Source: Bacillota bacterium
Lineage (GTDB): Bacteria; Bacillota; Clostridia; Peptostreptococcales; Acidaminobacteraceae
Assembly: GCA_030529225.1 (NCBI GenBank)
Contig: JAUMXH010000003.1
Location: 7,219-66,861, forward strand
Reading direction: 5' to 3'
DNA length: 59,643 bases
Shown here: one piece after another, positions 1-8,193 of the stretch
Numbering within the stretch: the first letter of the stretch is position 1
Layout: every line of letters begins with the position of its first letter
Translations under genes and position numbers: made by a program
The notes under the pieces: model-generated
Databases searched by the model: none
The model's input: only the letters and a program-made list of their open reading frames with translations
What the model was told of the DNA's origin: nothing

Positions 1-19
1 CTTCGCGGGATTTCCGCTC

Positions 20-48
20 TTGCTTTTGGCCCCCGCTTGCAGTAAAAT
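20..48 (+). promoter_or_regulatory. Putative sigma-A promoter of the sulfurtransferase gene
   Basis: TTGCTT at 20-25 and TAAAAT at 43-48 are separated by 17 nt. They lie just upstream of the AGGAGG ribosome binding site of the gene starting at 81. The -35 match is partial. Confidence 0.4.
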
Positions 49-80
49 AAAAGAATAACAAACTGGTAAAGGAGGTCAAC

Positions 81-917
81 ATGAGTTTTGTAAATGTTAA
101 TTTTTATAAGGAGAATCCGGATGCGATTCTGATCGACTGCAGGTTCAATTTGACTCAGCCGGACGAAGGCAGAGAGGAGTACGAGAAAGGTCATGTAAAG
201 GGTGCGATCTATGTTGACTTGGATAGAGACTTGATGGGAACCCTCGCAGAGCACGGCGGAAGGCACCCTCTGCCGGACATGGAAGAGTTCCGAAAGAGGG
301 CGGAATCTTGGGGCATTTCGGACGATTCGACCGTCATCATTTACGATGCCGGCGTCAGCTTCCCTTCGGCTTGCAGGCTCTGCCTGATGCTGAAGATGCT
401 CGGCAAGGAGTCCTATATTATAGAGGGCGGGATCGAGGCTTTGAGAGAGGCCGGCTATGAGATGGTGACGGAAGTTCCCGAGCCGAAGCCCGGAAAACTC
501 ACCACGAAGCCGAATCACGACCTGGTGGTAGACATCGATTATGTATTAAAAAACATCGGAAGCGAGAAGGTCGCGATCGTGGATTCCCGAGGAGAGAGCA
601 GGTACAAGGGCTTGGAAGAGCCGATGGACAAGATTGCAGGGCACATTCCGAGCGCGATTCACATGTTCTGGCAGGACGCCTTTGACGGCGAAAAACTCAA
701 GTCCAAAGAGGAACTCAAAAAGCGCTTTGCCCCGCTCGATGCCTATGAGGAAGCGGTCTTTTACTGCGGTTCGGGTGTGACCGGCGCGGTGAACACCATC
801 CTGTACGAGTCGCTCGGCGGGAAGGCGAAGCTCTATAGCGGGTCGTACAGCGACTATGTGACTTACAAGGGAAACAAGCTGATCATCAAGGACGGAGAGG
901 AATTTACCATCGAATAA
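81..917 (+). CDS. sseA: 3-mercaptopyruvate/thiosulfate sulfurtransferase (tandem rhodanese)
   Basis: Transfers sulfur from 3-mercaptopyruvate or thiosulfate to an acceptor such as cyanide or a thiol, in the cytoplasm. The 278-residue protein has two rhodanese domains, an inactive one at about 1-130 and a catalytic one at about 145-275. The active loop reads CGSGVTG with the catalytic cysteine at C229. The CGSGVT form is the one known from mercaptopyruvate sulfurtransferases rather than thiosulfate rhodaneses. Length is normal for the family. The start has a good ribosome binding site (AGGAGG, 70-75). A class III CoA-transferase follows after 38 nt with its own AGGAGG, probably in the same transcript. 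The choice between thiosulfate and mercaptopyruvate as donor is inferred from the loop only. Confidence 0.85.
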   Translation: MSFVNVNFYKENPDAILIDCRFNLTQPDEGREEYEKGHVKGAIYVDLDRDLMGTLAEHGGRHPLPDMEEFRKRAESWGISDDSTVIIYDAGVSFPSACRLCLMLKMLGKESYIIEGGIEALREAGYEMVTEVPEPKPGKLTTKPNHDLVVDIDYVLKNIGSEKVAIVDSRGESRYKGLEEPMDKIAGHIPSAIHMFWQDAFDGEKLKSKEELKKRFAPLDAYEEAVFYCGSGVTGAVNTILYESLGGKAKLYSGSYSDYVTYKGNKLIIKDGEEFTIE

Positions 918-955
918 AGGATTCGCCTGAGAGACAACTACGATAGGAGGCAGTC

Positions 956-2137
956 ATGGCACTTAGAAATTTGAAGGTTTTGGATTTTTCAACTCTTTTG
1001 CCCGGACCCTACGCGAGCTTGATGCTTGCCGACATGGGCGCGGATGTAATCAAGATTAGTGATAAGAACAGAGCGGACCTCGTTCTGGACAAAGAACCCT
1101 TCATCGAGGGCACGGGGATGAGCGCGAACCAGGCGTGGATCAACAGGAACAAGGACACCATGTTCCTCGATCTCAAAAAGCCGGAGAGTGTGGAAATCGT
1201 CAAGAAGCTGATTGTGGAAGAGGGTTACGACATCATCCTGGAGCAGTTCCGAGCCGGCGTCATGGACAGGCTGGGCTTGGGCTATGACGAGCTCAAAAAG
1301 ATTTGCCCGGGGCTGATTTATTGCTCGCTCACCGGATACGGCCAGACCGGTCCTTACAGCAGCAGGGCGGGGCACGACATCAACTTCCTGTCTCTGAGCG
1401 GAACCATGTCGCATTCGGGTAAAAAAGAGGGCGGTCCGTCGCTGCTCAGCATCCAGGTGGGAGACCTTGCCATAGGCTCCTTCCACAGCATCATCGGCAT
1501 TTTGGCATCGGTGGAGCACAGGCACAACACCGGGGAAGGGCAGAGAATCGACGTTGCAATGCTCGACGGTCTGATCTCGTTCAACTCGCTGGACGGCTGC
1601 GGATTCCTGGTGGACGGCAAGCTCCCCGAGCGGGAAGCGGGCCTCCTGAACGGCGGAACCTTCTACGATTTCTACGAGACCAAGGACGGGGAGTTCCTCA
1701 GCGTGGGCTCTTTGGAGCCGAAGTTCTGGGAGGGCTTCTGCACGGCGCTCGGCAAGTCGGAGTGGATTGCAGAGGGCGTGAAGCCGGCCGACATCGATGC
1801 GAGAAAGGCCGAGGCAAGGCAGATCATCAAGGGCAAGACCCGGAAGGAGTGGGAGGCGATTTTTGAACCGCTCGATTGCTGCGTGGAGCCGATCCTGAAC
1901 CTCAGAGAGGCCCTCTTGGAAAATGAACACATCAAGGAGAGGGAACTGATTACCGCGATCGATGTGCAGGGCAAAGAGGTCAAGCAGTACGCGATGCCGA
2001 TTCACTTCTCGAAGACCAAGCCGGTTTACGCCCACAGCGGAAAAGAGCTCGGTGTGGATACCGAAAAAATCATCGAGAGACTGGGCTATACCAAGGAGCA
2101 ATACCAAGAACTGCAGGAAAAAGGGGTCTTCGGTTAA
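956..2137 (+). CDS. CaiB/BaiF family (class III) CoA-transferase
   Basis: Moves coenzyme A between carboxylic acids, or acts as an alpha-methylacyl-CoA racemase-like enzyme. The 393-residue length is typical. The N-terminus (LKVLDFSTLLPGPYAS, then GADVIKI) is the classical family signature. The VGD at 168-170 places the conserved catalytic aspartate at D170, followed by the GxxxAxxGI-type helix. The CSLTGYGQTGPY stretch is also diagnostic. The substrate cannot be told from sequence, and neighbours (a sulfurtransferase upstream, unrelated genes downstream) do not fix it. Start ATG at 956 has AGGAGG at 946-951. Confidence 0.85.
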   Translation: MALRNLKVLDFSTLLPGPYASLMLADMGADVIKISDKNRADLVLDKEPFIEGTGMSANQAWINRNKDTMFLDLKKPESVEIVKKLIVEEGYDIILEQFRAGVMDRLGLGYDELKKICPGLIYCSLTGYGQTGPYSSRAGHDINFLSLSGTMSHSGKKEGGPSLLSIQVGDLAIGSFHSIIGILASVEHRHNTGEGQRIDVAMLDGLISFNSLDGCGFLVDGKLPEREAGLLNGGTFYDFYETKDGEFLSVGSLEPKFWEGFCTALGKSEWIAEGVKPADIDARKAEARQIIKGKTRKEWEAIFEPLDCCVEPILNLREALLENEHIKERELITAIDVQGKEVKQYAMPIHFSKTKPVYAHSGKELGVDTEKIIERLGYTKEQYQELQEKGVFG

Positions 2138-2220
2138 TTTTTTTAAAAAAAGCTAAAATTTTTCGGGCAAGTGCCGATAAGGGTATTGCCTGAAGTAAAA
2201 ATAAGTTAAGTTTTGTTTTG

Positions 2221-2249
2221 TAATAAAAGCTCGTCATGGGCTTTTATTA
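2221..2249. terminator. AT-rich hairpin after the CoA-transferase gene
   Basis: A 10-bp stem (TAATAAAAGC / GCTTTTATTA) with a 9-nt loop lies 84 nt beyond the stop at 2137. It is GC-poor and lacks a long U tract, so it may be a weak terminator only. The rest of 2138-2372 shows no gene. Confidence 0.35.
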
Positions 2250-2372
2250 TTATGCGGGAAAATCGGGTTCGCTCCGCTTTGTACAGGCGGGGCCGGAAGG
2301 GCTGTGCGCAGACACTTGAAAACAGATTACAAATGTGAAACGAGCGGGGTCCGGTCCTTTGTTTTTTCCGCA

Positions 2373-2381
2373 TGTTATGAT
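2373..2381 (+). promoter_or_regulatory. Extended -10 promoter of the histidine phosphatase operon
   Basis: TG-T-TATGAT is an extended -10 element. There is no clear -35. The predicted transcript starts near 2388 and gives a short leader before the TTG start at 2440. Confidence 0.35.
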
Positions 2382-2439
2382 AGAATGAGCGTGTATGGCG
2401 CAGTCCGGAAACCGCAGGAAGCAAGTTGAGGAGTTGGAG

Positions 2440-2964
2440 TTGAAGATTATTTTAGTCAGACATTACAAGGTCGACATCACGCACAAGGCGTGGAAGACCG
2501 CTGAGGAGTACAGCGAGTATTGCAACAGGTACAATATCAGGCCCGTCCTCGATCAAACGCCTCCCGTTTTGCCGGACTACAGACTCTACAGTTCGAGCAT
2601 GCAGAGGGCCAAGGACACGGCGTTTCTGATCACCGGACGACAGGCCGAAGAGCTCGAGGGGGTTTATGAGGTCACCTTCAACGGATTTTTAAAGGGGAAG
2701 AGAAAGCTTCCTTTTTGGCTCTGGGAACTCCTCGCGAGGGCCCAGTGGTTCCTGAACAATCCCAAACAGAAGGAAACGCTCCGTATGACCCGGGCGCGGC
2801 TGGAGAAGGCGAGCGACTACCTGATTCAAAAGAACGAGAACTGCATTGTCGTGATGCACAGCATCGCGATGAAGGTGATGAGTCGCGTCTTAATCGCCAA
2901 AGGCTTTAAGGGAAAAAAGATTCTTTATGTGAAAAACGGAGAAGCAGTGCTTTTTGAAAAATAG
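2440..2964 (+). CDS. Histidine phosphatase superfamily-like protein
   Basis: Probably a small phosphatase of the phosphoglycerate mutase fold. The protein starts MKIILVRHYK, so the usual RHG phosphohistidine motif is RHY here. The rest of the superfamily pattern is visible: LYSSSMQRAKDTA (second arginine region) and VVMHSIAMK (second histidine). An in-frame ATG exists at 2395, but TTG at 2440 is preferred. TGAGGAG at 2427-2433 lies 6 nt before it, and it begins exactly at the first strand that leads to the RH motif. This gives 174 residues. The gene is followed after about 17 nt by a membrane protein. The substrate is unknown and the missing glycine after RH leaves catalytic activity uncertain. 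Confidence 0.65.
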   Translation: MKIILVRHYKVDITHKAWKTAEEYSEYCNRYNIRPVLDQTPPVLPDYRLYSSSMQRAKDTAFLITGRQAEELEGVYEVTFNGFLKGKRKLPFWLWELLARAQWFLNNPKQKETLRMTRARLEKASDYLIQKNENCIVVMHSIAMKVMSRVLIAKGFKGKKILYVKNGEAVLFEK

Positions 2965-2981
2965 AATTTGAGGTGTCTAAC

Positions 2982-3635
2982 GTGGAACGATTGAAAGATT
3001 TTTTATACTATATCGGGGATTTTGTCATCTGTATCCTCATCCTGTCCGCCATGTATTTCTTGATTACCTGGAAATTGGAGAAGACCATTCCGATCGATGC
3101 GGAGGGTGCCGATAAGATTGCCCTCGAAGTGCAGACCGAGGACGGGAAGGACAAGGAAGGGCAAAAGAGCGTACTCGAAGACGGAGTCGGCCACGACAAG
3201 GGCAAGGACGACAGGCAAAACGCGGGCAATCAAACGGACGCCAAGAATACGGCCGGCAAGCAGGACGCGGCGAGCGGGCAAAACGGCGGCGTAAACCCGA
3301 ACGGAGAGGCGAAGGACAAGCCGCAAGGGGCGGCAGGCGAGCAGACGGATCAAAAGGATCCGGCGCAGCAGGCCGATCCGAAAGAGAAAAAACCGGAAGA
3401 TAAGAAAAACAAGACTCCAAAAAAGGAAAAGCTGGTCTTTAGCGTCAGCGCCGGGATGACTGCCGGCGACATCGCACAGCAACTACAGGATAAGGCCGTC
3501 ATAGACAACGCCGAGAACTTTTTGATCAAGCTCGAGCAGATGGGGCTCTCCGCTTCACTTTTGGCGGGAGACTTCAATCTGGAGACCGGCATGGATCACG
3601 AGACGGTCATCAAGATTCTAACGGGTCAGCTCTAG
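2982..3635 (+). CDS. Membrane protein with YceG/MltG-like LysM-type domain
   Basis: The 217-residue protein has a single N-terminal membrane helix (about 11-30), a long lysine/aspartate/glutamine-rich low-complexity linker (about 45-150), and a C-terminal domain of about 65 residues (KLVFSVSAGMTAGDIAQQL to the end). That domain resembles the LysM-like N-terminal part of MltG/YceG transglycosylases: pattern of gxsxxdIaxxLxxxxvI, then aGxFxL, then xxxvIkxLtxG. The MltG catalytic domain is absent, so this is not a lytic enzyme; a cell-wall-binding role outside the membrane is plausible. GTG at 2982 is chosen over GTG at 2973 because GAGG at 2968-2971 has workable spacing only to 2982. A two-component pair follows 51 nt downstream. 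Confidence 0.6.
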   Translation: MERLKDFLYYIGDFVICILILSAMYFLITWKLEKTIPIDAEGADKIALEVQTEDGKDKEGQKSVLEDGVGHDKGKDDRQNAGNQTDAKNTAGKQDAASGQNGGVNPNGEAKDKPQGAAGEQTDQKDPAQQADPKEKKPEDKKNKTPKKEKLVFSVSAGMTAGDIAQQLQDKAVIDNAENFLIKLEQMGLSASLLAGDFNLETGMDHETVIKILTGQL

Positions 3636-3686
3636 CGCTCGCGCCCTCGCAGAGGAGGGAAGCAATGACCGGAATGAGGAAACGAT

Positions 3687-4358
3687 ATGCAAGCGACGAT
3701 ATTTGTTTTGGACGACGATAAGAACATAACCGAAATTCTAGCCTTGTATTTTAAGAAAGAGGGATACAATGTGAAGGAGTTTTGGGAGGGTGAAAGTTTG
3801 TTAAACGCACTCAGCCTGGAGACGCCGGACATCATCATCATGGACATCATGATGCCGAAGATGGACGGGTACGATGTGCTCAAGGAGCTTCGCAAGGTCT
3901 CGAAGGTTCCGGTGATCATGCTCAGTGCGAAGGGAGAAACCCTGGATAAGGTCCTGGGGCTGGAGCTCGGCGCCGACGACTACATCGTCAAACCCTTTGA
4001 GCCGAAGGAGGTCTTGGCGAGGGTCAAGGCGATCATGAGGCGGACCGAGGAGAAACAGGACGATAAGATTCTCAAATTCGACAATTTGATCATCAACATC
4101 GACGAGTTCACCGTCAAGTACCACGACGAGTTCATGGCCCTTCCGCCAAAAGAGATGGAGCTGCTCTACTTCTTCGCGAAGAACAAGAACAAGGTCTTCA
4201 CGCGGGAGCAACTCCTCAGCAAGATTTGGGGCATCGACTACTACGGGGACACCAGGACGGTCGATGTGCACGTGAAGCGCCTCAGGGACAAGTTCGACAA
4301 GAAGGATTCCTGGAAGATCAAGACGGTCTGGGGCGTAGGCTACAAGTTCAGTATGTAA
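3687..4358 (+). CDS. OmpR/PhoB-family response regulator
   Basis: DNA-binding response regulator of 223 residues. The receiver domain (1-120) has the acidic pair D9/D10, the phospho-acceptor D53 in IIIMDIMMP, the conserved S80 and K82. The C-terminal winged helix (about 130-223) has the typical TREQLLSKIWG and RTVDVHVKRLRDK. It is partnered with the histidine kinase that starts 12 nt after its stop. The target genes are not evident; the upstream YceG-like membrane protein is a candidate because it shares the transcript. GAGGAAA precedes the ATG. Confidence 0.9.
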   Translation: MQATIFVLDDDKNITEILALYFKKEGYNVKEFWEGESLLNALSLETPDIIIMDIMMPKMDGYDVLKELRKVSKVPVIMLSAKGETLDKVLGLELGADDYIVKPFEPKEVLARVKAIMRRTEEKQDDKILKFDNLIINIDEFTVKYHDEFMALPPKEMELLYFFAKNKNKVFTREQLLSKIWGIDYYGDTRTVDVHVKRLRDKFDKKDSWKIKTVWGVGYKFSM

Positions 4359-4370
4359 GTATAGGAAAGT

Positions 4371-5789
4371 ATGAAGTCGTTATTTTCTAAGGTGATTTTG
4401 AGCTCCCTGCTGATCCTGGTTGCGGGGGTCGGCATGATTACCTTCGGGTTGAGCTTGATTTACAAGAGCTACATCGCGGAGACCAGCGAGGAGGAACTGA
4501 CCCGACTCGCAAAGGTCATTTCCGAGGACCTGAACTTTAAGGTCGGGGATTATTGGGAATCTTCCGAAGACTTTCATGCGAAATTGCAGACGATTGAGAA
4601 TTATTCCGATATAAGAATTTGGCTCATGCTCAGCGAGCACCAGATTATAGGGAGCGATGTGAACCTGGACAGCAAGTCTCTAATCAAACAGCTTCATGAT
4701 AACGAGGAGCACAGCTACTTCGAGTTTGACAAGCCGAACTTCCGCAAGTCCAAGATCGATATGTACGACGACAAGGAGTACTACACGCTGATCTACCCGA
4801 TGTACCTGAGCAACGGCGAAAAATTCATCCTGTTTTTAAATAAGTCCATTCCGAACATCGACCGTAAAAATTCGGAAGTCGTGAAATTCAGCTTTATCAC
4901 GGTCATCATCGTCGCGATCTACTCGGCGATCATCATTTCTATTTTCAACAAAAAAATCATAGACGAGATTGCTAAAATCAACAAGGCCGTCAACGAGATG
5001 GCGAAGGGGAATTTGGATGTCAAGCTCGACAAGGAGAGGCAGGACGAGTTCGGCGAGCTTTCGCGCAACCTCAGCGAGATGGGCCAATCCCTGGACCAGA
5101 TTGAACAGTCCAGGAGGAACTTTGTGTCCAACGTCTCGCACGACCTGAGGAGCCCGATGACCTCGATTTCCGCCTACATCAACGGCATCCTGGACGGGAC
5201 GATTCCGGAGGACAGGTGGACCCACTACCTGGGCGTGGTTTCGGACGAGACCAAGCGCATGATCAAGCTGATCAACAACGTGTTGGATTTATCGAGGATA
5301 CAGAGCGGGAAGTACGAGCTCAAAATCGAAAAGGTGGACTTGAACTCGATCATCCTGAGCATGGTCGATTCTTACGAGCAGAAAATCCACGACAAGAACA
5401 TTCGAATCGACCTGAACTTTGTGGAAGGATACAACGTCTTCTGTGATGAAATTCTGATTTCGAGGGTGGTTTCAAACTTGATTGACAACGCGATTAAATT
5501 CTCTTCGCACGGTTCCAAGATCACGATTCAGACGAGCTTTAAAAAGCCGAAAATCAATTTCAGCATCACAAATTCAGGCTCCTATATAGAGCCTGATAAG
5601 TTAAAATTTATCTGGGGCAGGTTCAACAAGCTCGATGACTCGAGGAACCTGGACAAGAACTCTTCCGGAATCGGACTGGCGATCGTGAAGGAGATTATGG
5701 CCTCTCACGATGAACCGATCTACGTGTACTCCGATGAGAACGAGGGGACTTGCTTTAAGTTTTCCCTCCAGGCGAGCAAGGCGAAGTAG
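4371..5789 (+). CDS. Sensor histidine kinase (membrane-bound, HAMP type)
   Basis: A 472-residue kinase with two membrane helices (about 8-30 and 172-192) flanking an extracytoplasmic sensor of about 140 residues. A HAMP region follows (about 193-245), then the dimerisation helix with phospho-accepting H257 in NVSHDLRSPM. The ATPase domain has an N-box with N369 and N373 and a G-box SSGIGLAIVKEIM near 431-443. It phosphorylates the response regulator encoded immediately upstream. The signal is unknown and the sensor domain shows no familiar fold to me. The gene ends 37 nt from a convergent ABC transporter gene. Confidence 0.9.
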   Translation: MKSLFSKVILSSLLILVAGVGMITFGLSLIYKSYIAETSEEELTRLAKVISEDLNFKVGDYWESSEDFHAKLQTIENYSDIRIWLMLSEHQIIGSDVNLDSKSLIKQLHDNEEHSYFEFDKPNFRKSKIDMYDDKEYYTLIYPMYLSNGEKFILFLNKSIPNIDRKNSEVVKFSFITVIIVAIYSAIIISIFNKKIIDEIAKINKAVNEMAKGNLDVKLDKERQDEFGELSRNLSEMGQSLDQIEQSRRNFVSNVSHDLRSPMTSISAYINGILDGTIPEDRWTHYLGVVSDETKRMIKLINNVLDLSRIQSGKYELKIEKVDLNSIILSMVDSYEQKIHDKNIRIDLNFVEGYNVFCDEILISRVVSNLIDNAIKFSSHGSKITIQTSFKKPKINFSITNSGSYIEPDKLKFIWGRFNKLDDSRNLDKNSSGIGLAIVKEIMASHDEPIYVYSDENEGTCFKFSLQASKAK

Positions 5790-5826
5790 CTTCCGCCTCG
5801 TTTTCGCCCTTCGCAAGGGTTCCGCC

Positions 5827-6552
5827 CTACAATATTTTGGAGAGGAATTCCGAGAGGCGCGGATGTTCGCACTGCTCTGAAAAGAACTCTTCCGGCGTGT
5901 TCTCGTACTCAATCCTCCCCTGATTCATAAAGGCCACGCGATTGGAAACCCTTCTCGCAAAGCCCATCTCGTGGGTCACGATGACCATGGTCATGCCTCG
6001 CTCGGCGAGCAGGCTCATCAGGTCTAACACCTCGCCCACCATCTCGGGGTCAAGGGCCGAAGTCGGCTCGTCAAAGAGCATCAGCTCGGGATCCATCGCC
6101 AGGCTTCTCGCAATCGCTATCCTCTGTTTTTGTCCGCCGGAAAGGCTGTTCGGGTACTTGTCAATCTTCTCCTCCAAACCGATTAGATTCAGAAGTTTTA
6201 CGCAGGCCTCGTCGGCCTCTTTTTGTGAGATTTTTTTAATCTTCATCGGAGCGAGGTTGATGTTCTCGCGGACCGTGAGGTGGGGGAAGAGGTTGAAGTT
6301 CTGAAAGACCATGCCCATCTTCTGTCTGATTCTGTTGATGTCGCACTTCTTGCTGTTGATCTGCTCCCCGTCCAAAAAGATTTTTCCGGAACTCGGGGTT
6401 TCGAGCAGGTTTAAGCACCGCAAAAAGGTCGACTTTCCGCTGCCCGAAGGTCCGATGATCGAGAGGATGTCCCCCTGCTTGATCTCCAGGCTCGCGTCAA
6501 TCACCGCGTTGTGGTCGTTGAAACTCTTGTATAGGTGTTCTACCTTAAGCAT
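5827..6552 (-). CDS. Polar amino acid ABC transporter, ATP-binding protein
   Basis: ATPase of a GlnQ/HisP-type importer, 241 residues. Walker A is GPSGSGKST at 34-42, the signature is LSGGQ near 137-141, and Walker B is [12 protein letters not shown] near 158. The A-loop and H-loop (VTHEMGFA) are intact. The start is ATG at 6552: the TTG seven codons upstream lies inside the AAGGAG site of this gene and cannot be the start. It overlaps the permease stop by 8 nt, indicating translational coupling. Third gene of a binding protein-permease-ATPase operon. Confidence 0.92.
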   Translation of the reverse strand: MLKVEHLYKSFNDHNAVIDASLEIKQGDILSIIGPSGSGKSTFLRCLNLLETPSSGKIFLDGEQINSKKCDINRIRQKMGMVFQNFNLFPHLTVRENINLAPMKIKKISQKEADEACVKLLNLIGLEEKIDKYPNSLSGGQKQRIAIARSLAMDPELMLFDEPTSALDPEMVGEVLDLMSLLAERGMTMVIVTHEMGFARRVSNRVAFMNQGRIEYENTPEEFFSEQCEHPRLSEFLSKIL

Positions 6553-7222
6553 CTTTTTGCAGTCTCCTTTCAATCTTGGATTGGAAATACTGGGCGATCA
6601 GGACCAGAACAATGTAAATGCAGGCCGAAACGTAGAGGGGCGGCAGGGTGTCAAAGGTTCTGGAGGTGATGTTGTTGGCCACCTTGATCAGCTCGTTTAC
6701 TGCGATGACTGAAGCGACCGAGGTCTCTTTGATTAACATGATGAACTCGTTTCCGAGCGCCGGAATCGCATTCTTAAAGGCCTGTGGGAGCACGATGCTC
6801 CTGAGGGTCTGCGAATGGCTGAGCCCGAGCGAGCGTCCCGCCTCGACCTGGCCCTTGTCGATGGACTGAATGGCCCCGCGAAAGATCTCGCTGACGTAGG
6901 CCCCGGAGTTGATGCCGAAGCAGAGCCCGCCCACGAAGACGATGTTGGTGTTGCGCGAAGTGAAAATCAGTCCGTTGATGATTAAGAGTTGCAAGAGAAC
7001 CGGCGTGGCCCGAATGATGGTCGTGTAGAGGTCAAAGAGCCCCGCTAAGATTCTCAAAAATAAATTTTTATCCCTGCTGAACTTGACGGACGAAACGAAA
7101 AGGCCTATCAGGATTCCCAAAAGGGTTGCAAATGCAGCCATTTTGAGGGTGTTTAATAGACCTTCCACGTAGAGCATCCATCTGTTTTCGGCTATCAGGG
7201 TTTCGTAAAATGCTTCATACAT
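6545..7222 (-). CDS. Polar amino acid ABC transporter, permease
   Basis: Inner-membrane subunit of the HisM/GlnP family, 225 residues with about five hydrophobic segments. The N-terminal [11 protein letters not shown] motif is typical of this family, as is the EAA loop [24 protein letters not shown], which docks the ATPase. It lies between the binding protein (43 nt upstream) and the ATPase (8-nt overlap). Confidence 0.92.
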   Translation of the reverse strand: MYEAFYETLIAENRWMLYVEGLLNTLKMAAFATLLGILIGLFVSSVKFSRDKNLFLRILAGLFDLYTTIIRATPVLLQLLIINGLIFTSRNTNIVFVGGLCFGINSGAYVSEIFRGAIQSIDKGQVEAGRSLGLSHSQTLRSIVLPQAFKNAIPALGNEFIMLIKETSVASVIAVNELIKVANNITSRTFDTLPPLYVSACIYIVLVLIAQYFQSKIERRLQKDA

Positions 7223-7265
7223 TTTTGCTATCCCGCCTTATCCTATGTCTGCTGTTTGTTGATTG

Positions 7266-8054
7266 CTATTCCGCTTTTTTGTGTTTTTTGAAGAGTTCGT
7301 CAATCTTGCCCTCTTCCTTCATTTCCTTGATGACTTCGTTTACAACGGGCATCAATTCGCTGTCCTTCGGAAGGGCAAGAGCCGTCTCTTCTTCTATAAT
7401 CTTACCGTCCAAGACCTTGACGGTACCGTCCGTTGAAGCGACCATCTCATTGGCCACGATGTCGTCCATGATGATGGCATCGATCTTGTTCTGCTGCAAA
7501 TCGGTGATCGCGACTGCGAGCTGCTTGTAGGTTCTGACCTCGGCCGCCTTTGCGTTCTCCGTTGCCCAGATATCGCCGGTGGTGCCGAGCTGCGCGCCGA
7601 GGATTTTTCCTTCAAAGGCGCCTTCTTTAATGTCTGTGACCGCTGGTGTTTCCGCGTTAACGACCGCGACCTGGCTCGATTTATAATACGGCTCCGAAAA
7701 GTCCATTTTCTTCTTTCTTTCTTCGGTGATGTTGACGCCCGCTGCGACCAGGTCGATTTTCCCGCTTTGGACCTCCAGGAGGGCTCCGTCAAAGCTCATA
7801 TTCTTAATTTGCAGTTCCCTGCCGAGTTTATCCGCTATCGCTTGCGCGATCTCTATGTCAACGCCGAGCACTTCTCCGTTTTCTCCCACATATTCAAAGG
7901 GAGCAAAACCGGCTTCGGTACCGACGATCAACGGCTCTTTCGCGCCTTCATCTTCTTTTTTGTCTCTCGCCTTCTCTCCTCCGCAGGCTGTCAGGCCGAA
8001 GAGAAGCGCTAATGAAAGAATAAAAACCTTGGTAAATAAAAATCCTTTTTTCAT
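7266..8054 (-). CDS. Amino acid ABC transporter substrate-binding lipoprotein
   Basis: Extracellular solute-binding lipoprotein of family 3, 262 residues. The signal peptide ends in the lipobox LTAC with lipid-modified C24. The mature domain starts with the PLIVGTEAGFAPFEY pattern and carries GEVLGVDIEIAQAIA, both standard for polar amino acid receptors. A strong promoter and an AAGGAGG site (8061-8067) lie directly upstream. The exact amino acid is not predictable from sequence. Confidence 0.92.
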   Translation of the reverse strand: MKKGFLFTKVFILSLALLFGLTACGGEKARDKKEDEGAKEPLIVGTEAGFAPFEYVGENGEVLGVDIEIAQAIADKLGRELQIKNMSFDGALLEVQSGKIDLVAAGVNITEERKKKMDFSEPYYKSSQVAVVNAETPAVTDIKEGAFEGKILGAQLGTTGDIWATENAKAAEVRTYKQLAVAITDLQQNKIDAIIMDDIVANEMVASTDGTVKVLDGKIIEEETALALPKDSELMPVVNEVIKEMKEEGKIDELFKKHKKAE

Positions 8055-8082
8055 TTTGAACCTCCTTTTTGTTGTGTCGATA

Positions 8083-8111
8083 ATTATAACAAGGTGCTAA
8101 TATAATTGCAA
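8083..8111 (-). promoter_or_regulatory. Sigma-A promoter of the amino acid ABC operon
   Basis: Read on the minus strand: TTGCAA (8106-8111), a 17-nt spacer, TATAAT (8083-8088). It lies 29 nt upstream of the binding protein start. Confidence 0.8.
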
Positions 8112-8146
8112 GCCTTTTTTGAAAAGAAAGATAATTTTTTTTGCAA

Positions 8147-8175
8147 CAAAAAAGCGGGTTCCGCGATGAACCCGC
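8147..8175 (-). terminator. Rho-independent terminator of the thr-aro operon
   Basis: On the minus strand an 8-bp stem (GCGGGTTC / GAACCCGC) with a 6-nt loop is followed by six T. It lies 18 nt past the aroC stop and separates this operon from the ABC importer operon. Confidence 0.88.
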
Positions 8176-8193
8176 AGAAACTCGCTTTTTGAC

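Noticed and set aside
989..2107. Minus-strand open frame (372 codons)
   Set aside because: Antisense to the CoA-transferase gene, with no recognisable domain.
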